From: Betaproteobacteria bacterium | GTDB lineage: Bacteria; Pseudomonadota; Gammaproteobacteria; Burkholderiales; SG8-41 | Direction: 5' to 3' | NCBI GenBank assembly: GCA_029883965.1 | Contig: JAOUIN010000055.1 | Location: 1 to 11,084 of the forward strand | DNA length: 11,084 bases | Shown here: in pieces, positions 7,549 through 11,084 of the stretch | How the letters are laid out: each line of letters starts with the position of its first letter | Numbering within the stretch: the first letter of the stretch is position 1 | Program-made: the position numbers and the translations under genes | Notes under the pieces: generated by a model | The model's input: only the letters and a program-made list of their open reading frames with translations | The model's database searches: none | What the model was told of the DNA's origin: nothing

Positions 7549-9039
7549 ATGCAGGGATTACCGTTACTGAGCCTCGCCATCTGGGCGCCGATCATCGCCG
7601 GCGTTGCCGTGCTGTTCACCGGCAGTGATCGCAATGCACAGGCTGCGCGGGTGATTGCGCTGGTCGGCGCGGTCATCGGCTTCGCCGTGACGATACCGCT
7701 GTATACGGGATTCAACCTGCAGCAGGGCGGCTTCCAGTTCATCGAAATGCGGCCGTGGATCGGCGCGTTCAACGTCAACTATCATCTTGGCATCGACGGC
7801 ATCTCGTTGCTGCTGATCCTGCTGAATAGCCTGACCACCGTGCTGGTTGTCATCGCCGGCTGGGACATCATCAAATCGCGGGTGTCGCAGTACATGGCGG
7901 CATTCCTGGTGCTGTCGGGCCTGATGAACGGCGTGTTTTCCGCGCTCGACGCGCTGCTGTTCTATGTGTTCTTCGAGGCGACGCTGATCCCGATGTTCAT
8001 CATCATCGGTGTCTGGGGCGGCCCCAACCGCGTCTACGCGGCGATGAAGTTCTTCCTCTATACGCTGATGGGATCGCTGCTGTCGCTGGTGGCGCTGATC
8101 TACCTCTACAACGTTGCCGGCGGCACTTTTGCGTTCCTCGACCTCTACGAGATTCCACTGCCGCTTTTTGTTCAAGTGCTTGTTTTTATTGCTTTTTTTA
8201 TGGCATTTGCGGTGAAGGTGCCGATGTGGCCGGTGCATACCTGGCTGCCCGACGCGCACGTCGAAGCGCCCACCGGCGGCTCGGTGGTGCTGGCGGCGAT
8301 CATGCTGAAGCTCGGCGGTTACGGGTTCCTGCGACTGAGCCTGCCGATCGTACCGGATGCGAGCATTTATCTGGCGCCGGTGGTCATCGCGCTGTCGCTG
8401 ATCGCCGTGGTCTACATCGGCCTGGTCGCGCTGGTGCAGACCGACATGAAAAAGCTGATTGCGTATTCGTCGATTTCGCACATGGGCTTCGTTACGTTGG
8501 GCATATTCATCTTCAACGCGCAGGGCGTTGAAGGGGCGGTGATCCAGATGATTTCGCACGGTTTCATTTCGGGCGCGATGTTCCTCTGTGTCGGCGTACT
8601 CTACGACCGCATGCATACCCGGCAGATTGCCGATTACGGCGGCGTGGCAAACCGCATGCCGGTGTTCGCAGCGCTGTTCATGCTGTTTGCAATGGCGAAT
8701 GCAGGGCTTCCCGGTACCAGCGGCTTCGTCGGTGAATTCCTGGTGATCATGGGTGCTGTGAAGGTAAATTTTTGGTACGCGTTTGCCGCCGCAATCACGC
8801 TGATCTTCGGCGCGGCCTACACGCTGTGGATGTACAAGCGCGTGGTGTTCGGTGCCGTTGCCAATGCGGAGGTCGGCGCACTGAAGGACATCAACGCCCG
8901 TGAATTCCTGGTGCTGGGTGTGCTCGCTGCACTGGTGCTGGTGATGGGTATCTGGCCGCAGCCCTTCGCCGAGGTGCTGCATACCTCAGTCAATGAACTG
9001 CTGGCGCACGTGTCCTACAGCAAGCTGCCGGCGCAATAG
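7549..9039 (+). CDS. nuoM: NADH-quinone oxidoreductase subunit M (NuoM)
   Basis: This is the middle antiporter-like proton-pumping subunit of the complex I membrane arm; 496 aa, the usual size. The key membrane charges are present: Glu143 (FFEATLIPMF), Lys223 in AVKVPMWPVHTWLPDAHVEAP and Lys254 in IMLKLGGYGF. The antiporter-family motif AYSSISHMGF follows a conserved TDMKKLI. Many hydrophobic helices span the whole length. A 36-base spacer separates it from nuoL, one of the longer gaps in the operon; it is purine-rich just before the start but has no clear consensus Shine-Dalgarno. Codons 206-220 (8164-8208) are T-rich, with rarer codons (CTT, GTT, TTT, ATT), unlike the rest of the gene. The protein sequence there remains a normal helix, so function is probably unaffected. 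Confidence 0.98.
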   Translation: MQGLPLLSLAIWAPIIAGVAVLFTGSDRNAQAARVIALVGAVIGFAVTIPLYTGFNLQQGGFQFIEMRPWIGAFNVNYHLGIDGISLLLILLNSLTTVLVVIAGWDIIKSRVSQYMAAFLVLSGLMNGVFSALDALLFYVFFEATLIPMFIIIGVWGGPNRVYAAMKFFLYTLMGSLLSLVALIYLYNVAGGTFAFLDLYEIPLPLFVQVLVFIAFFMAFAVKVPMWPVHTWLPDAHVEAPTGGSVVLAAIMLKLGGYGFLRLSLPIVPDASIYLAPVVIALSLIAVVYIGLVALVQTDMKKLIAYSSISHMGFVTLGIFIFNAQGVEGAVIQMISHGFISGAMFLCVGVLYDRMHTRQIADYGGVANRMPVFAALFMLFAMANAGLPGTSGFVGEFLVIMGAVKVNFWYAFAAAITLIFGAAYTLWMYKRVVFGAVANAEVGALKDINAREFLVLGVLAALVLVMGIWPQPFAEVLHTSVNELLAHVSYSKLPAQ

Positions 9040-9048
9040 GCGAATGAC

Positions 9049-9053
9049 AGGAA
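9049..9053 (+). promoter_or_regulatory. Ribosome binding site deciding the nuoN start
   Basis: AGGAA lies 8 bases before the ATG at 9062. It is the best Shine-Dalgarno match in this junction and favours 9062 over the upstream in-frame ATGs at 9044 and 8993. Confidence 0.7.
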
Positions 9054-9061
9054 ATACCGCG

Positions 9062-10510
9062 ATGCAATACATTACTCCATTGTGGCCTGCATACCCTGAG
9101 CTGTTCCTGCTCACGATGGCCTGCGCGATCCTGATCATCGACCTGTTCATCAGTGATGACAACCGGATCTTTACCTACGGCCTGACCCAGATCACGCTCG
9201 TCGGCTGCGCACTGCTGACCTTTTTCACCGGCAATGCCGATCCTGTCTATACCTTCAGCGGCATGTTCGTGGATGACCTGATGGCGGATGTGCTGAAGCT
9301 GCTGACCTGCGTCGCAGTGATCGTCATCCTGGTTTATGCGCGCGCCTACACTGCGGCGCGGGGCATGTTCCGCGGCGAATTTTTTGCCCTGGCATTGTTC
9401 GCGACGCTGGGCATGATGGTGATGATTTCAGCCAATCACCTTCTGACGCTGTACCTGGGGCTGGAACTGCTGTCGCTGTCACTGTATGCCATGGTCGCGC
9501 TGCAGCGTGATTCGGCGCGTGCCACCGAGGCGGCGATGAAGTATTTCGTGCTGGGCGCCCTGGCCTCGGGCATGCTGCTCTACGGGATGTCCATGCTCTA
9601 CGGTGCCACGGGCACGCTGGAAATCACCGAGCTCGCACGGATGTCGATGGACGGCGTGCGCGCGCAGGCGGTGCTGGTGTTCGGGCTGGTGTTCATCGTC
9701 GCCGGACTCGGATTCAAGCTGGGTGCGGTGCCATTCCACATGTGGGTGCCCGACGTTTATCAGGGTGCGCCGACTGCGGTGACATTGTTCCTCGGTTCGG
9801 CGCCGAAGTTTGCCGCGTTTGCGATCGTCATGCGGTTGCTGGCACAGGCGCTGGGTGCGGAGATGCTGGTCGATGAGTGGCGGCAGATGCTGATGGTCAT
9901 GGCAGTGCTGTCGCTGGCCATCGGCAATCTGACGGCGATCATGCAAACCAACCTGAAACGCATGCTCGCGTATTCGACGATTTCGCACATGGGTTTCCTG
10001 CTGCTGGGCGTGCTCTCCGGCACCATCGACGGCTACGGCGCCGGCATGTTCTATGTCGTTGTTTACGTGCTGATGACACTGGGCTCTTTCGGCATCATCC
10101 TGCTGCTGACCCGTGGCGGCTTCGAGGCCGAGGAACTCGATGATTACAAGGGTCTTAACCAGCGCAGCCCGTGGTACGCGTTTCTGATGCTGCTGCTGAT
10201 GTTCTCGATGGCCGGGATTCCGCCGACTGTCGGGTTCTATGCCAAGCTGTCGGTGCTGCAGGCTGTCGTGCACATCGGCCTGTGGTGGGTAGCGGTGATC
10301 GCGGTGATTTTCTCGCTGATCGGCGCGTTCTACTACCTGCGCATCGTCAAGCTGATGTATTTTGACGCACCCCTGGACCAGTCTCCGGTGCAAGCTTCGG
10401 GCGACGTGCGTGTCCTGTTGTCGGCAAACGGTCTGGCGATCCTGATCCTGGGGATTGCGCCCCAGCCGCTGATGGTCATGTGCATTGAAGCCATCCGCGC
10501 TTCAATCTAG
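9062..10510 (+). CDS. nuoN: NADH-quinone oxidoreductase subunit N (NuoN)
   Basis: This is the antiporter-like proton-pumping subunit nearest the peripheral arm in complex I; 482 aa from the chosen start. Diagnostic residues are Glu135 (YLGLELLSLSLYAMVAL), Lys219 in GLGFKLGAVPFHMWVPDVYQGAP and Lys249 (SAPKFAAF), matching the family's membrane charges. AYSTISHMGF is the shared antiporter motif. An open frame runs up to an ATG at 8993 inside nuoM, but the first 17 residues from there are Cys/Arg-rich and unlike the family. An ATG at 9044 is possible but has poor spacing to an SD. I chose 9062 because AGGAA at 9049-9053 lies 8 bases upstream and MQYITPLWPAYPELFLL is a typical NuoN N-terminus. The stop is TAG, and the frame stays open beyond it into the next gene. 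Confidence 0.97.
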   Translation: MQYITPLWPAYPELFLLTMACAILIIDLFISDDNRIFTYGLTQITLVGCALLTFFTGNADPVYTFSGMFVDDLMADVLKLLTCVAVIVILVYARAYTAARGMFRGEFFALALFATLGMMVMISANHLLTLYLGLELLSLSLYAMVALQRDSARATEAAMKYFVLGALASGMLLYGMSMLYGATGTLEITELARMSMDGVRAQAVLVFGLVFIVAGLGFKLGAVPFHMWVPDVYQGAPTAVTLFLGSAPKFAAFAIVMRLLAQALGAEMLVDEWRQMLMVMAVLSLAIGNLTAIMQTNLKRMLAYSTISHMGFLLLGVLSGTIDGYGAGMFYVVVYVLMTLGSFGIILLLTRGGFEAEELDDYKGLNQRSPWYAFLMLLLMFSMAGIPPTVGFYAKLSVLQAVVHIGLWWVAVIAVIFSLIGAFYYLRIVKLMYFDAPLDQSPVQASGDVRVLLSANGLAILILGIAPQPLMVMCIEAIRASI

Positions 10511-10523
10511 CCCCGGCTGAAGC

Positions 10524-10539
10524 CTGCCGGACTCGGCAG
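10524..10539 (+). other. Small perfect hairpin in the nuoN-NUDIX spacer
   Basis: CTGCCG (10524-10529) and CGGCAG (10534-10539) form a perfect 6-bp GC-rich stem around a GACT loop, 14 bases after the nuoN stop and 16 bases before the NUDIX ATG. There is no U-run after it (AAACATCTG follows), so it is not a standard intrinsic terminator. It could be an mRNA end-stabilising or processing element that lowers expression of the downstream gene, or just a chance inverted repeat in GC-rich DNA. Confidence 0.4.
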
Positions 10540-10555
10540 AAACATCTGTCCCGGC

Positions 10556-11084
10556 ATGAAACCGCCTCAACCGGAAGATTTCACTGAAACCCGGCTTTCG
10601 TCGGAAACCGTGTTTGAGGGCAGGCTGCTCCATGTCAGGCGCGATACTGTGCGCCTGCCTGACGGCACCGAGTCGGTTCGCGAATACATCCGTCATCCCG
10701 GTGCCGCCATGATTATTGCCCAGCCCGGTGCCGACACCGTACTGCTTGAGCGGCAGTTCCGCTATCCGCTGGGCCGGCATTTCATCGAGTTGCCGGCCGG
10801 CAAGATCGACCCCGGTGAAGAACCGCTGGCCACTGCGCAGCGCGAACTGCGCGAAGAGTGCGGTTATGCGGCCGCCGAATGGCGGCATCTGGCGACGTTG
10901 CATCCGTGCATCGGTTATGCCGACGAGCGCATCGAACTGTTTCTGGCACGTGACCTGAAGCACGTCGGCCGCAATCCTGACGACGGCGAGTTTCTGGAAG
11001 TCCTGACGGTGCCCCTGGCGCAGGCGCTGGACTGGATCCGTGACGGCACGATTACCGAGGCCAAGGCAGTGACCGGACTGTTGT
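10556..11084 (+). CDS. NUDIX hydrolase, ADP-ribose pyrophosphatase type, 3' truncated by window edge
   Basis: This is a partial gene with 176 codons visible and no stop before the window ends; family members are about 180-210 aa, so most of it is here. The complete NUDIX box GX5EX7REUXEEXGU is at residues 82-104 (GKIDPGEE, then RELREECGY), giving Mg-binding Glu97, Glu100 and Glu101. The preceding part (VFEGRLLHVRRDTV, then REYIRHPGAA and LLERQFRYP) and LHPCIGYADERIELFLA after the box match the ADP-ribose pyrophosphatase (NudF-like) subgroup, which splits ADP-ribose into AMP and ribose-5-phosphate in the cytoplasm. Substrate is inferred from this similarity. It follows nuoN by 45 bases on the same strand, so it probably shares the transcript. 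No good Shine-Dalgarno precedes the ATG, and no in-frame ATG or GTG lies between the nuoN stop and it. Confidence 0.93.
   Translation, partial: MKPPQPEDFTETRLSSETVFEGRLLHVRRDTVRLPDGTESVREYIRHPGAAMIIAQPGADTVLLERQFRYPLGRHFIELPAGKIDPGEEPLATAQRELREECGYAAAEWRHLATLHPCIGYADERIELFLARDLKHVGRNPDDGEFLEVLTVPLAQALDWIRDGTITEAKAVTGLL

Noticed and set aside
7564..8982. A 472-codon open frame on the minus strand opposite nuoM
   Set aside because: It is His/Gln/Arg-rich with no helices or motifs and exactly mirrors the GC-biased codons of nuoM. Such long antisense frames are common opposite real genes in GC-rich DNA. The same holds for minus-strand frames at 217-1110, 1249-2154, 5350-6261, 6688-7428 and 9479-10393.
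8993..9061. Upstream extension of nuoN to an ATG at 8993 inside nuoM
   Set aside because: The extra residues are Cys/Arg-rich, overlap nuoM by 47 bases and lack a matching ribosome site; the ATG at 9062 has AGGAA at good spacing.
10502..10963. Minus-strand open frame opposite the NUDIX gene
   Set aside because: The plus strand has a complete NUDIX box and an ADP-ribose pyrophosphatase-like sequence across the same region, so the minus frame is a shadow.
1..11084. Mobile elements, CRISPR arrays, tRNA or rRNA genes
   Set aside because: No terminal inverted repeats, transposase motifs, spaced repeats or tRNA-like folds were seen; the window is filled with coding sequence from end to end.

Overview
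The window is a contiguous, all-plus-strand stretch of a bacterial respiratory NADH:quinone oxidoreductase (complex I, NDH-1) operon. It runs nuoF (3' part only), nuoG, nuoH, nuoI, nuoJ, nuoK, nuoL, nuoM, nuoN, and then a NUDIX hydrolase that runs off the right edge. The DNA is GC-rich with strong G/C third-position preference. Several protein features point to a betaproteobacterium: a NuoG without the N7 cluster ligands, an Arg/Lys-rich NuoJ tail, the form of NuoI, a His/Asp-rich loop in NuoL, and an ADP-ribose pyrophosphatase-type NUDIX gene behind nuoN. The genus cannot be fixed from this sequence alone.

Layout: 1-582 is the C-terminal part of NuoF with the N3 cluster. 592-2961 is NuoG, carrying clusters N1b, N5 and N4. 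2961-4028 is NuoH, the membrane subunit at the quinone site. 4028-4519 is NuoI with N6a and N6b. 4529-5152 is NuoJ and 5157-5462 is NuoK. 5470-7512, 7549-9039 and 9062-10510 are the three antiporter-like proton-pumping subunits NuoL, NuoM and NuoN. 10556-11084 is the NUDIX hydrolase, truncated at the window end. No gap exceeds 45 bases. nuoG/nuoH share one base, nuoH/nuoI overlap by one or four bases, and the other junctions are 4 to 45 bases. This is the pattern of one polycistronic transcript whose promoter lies upstream of the window.

How the genes work together: NuoF takes electrons from NADH/FMN through N3. NuoG (N1b, N4, N5) and NuoI (N6a, N6b) pass them to the quinone site next to NuoH. 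NuoH, J and K couple this to NuoL, M and N, which move protons. The visible Fe-S ligands and the key charged membrane residues are all present, so the complex looks functional. The NUDIX enzyme probably hydrolyses ADP-ribose, a breakdown product of NAD, and may simply share the transcript.

I found no undescribed system here; this is a housekeeping operon. The points worth a second look are small: two AT-rich codon-usage anomalies (in nuoG and nuoM), a His/Asp-rich repeat in NuoL, a lone cysteine at the lost N7 site in NuoG, and a nuoN-NUDIX junction that is in frame across a single TAG and holds a perfect small hairpin. The start codons of nuoI, nuoK and nuoN were set downstream of the longest open frame.
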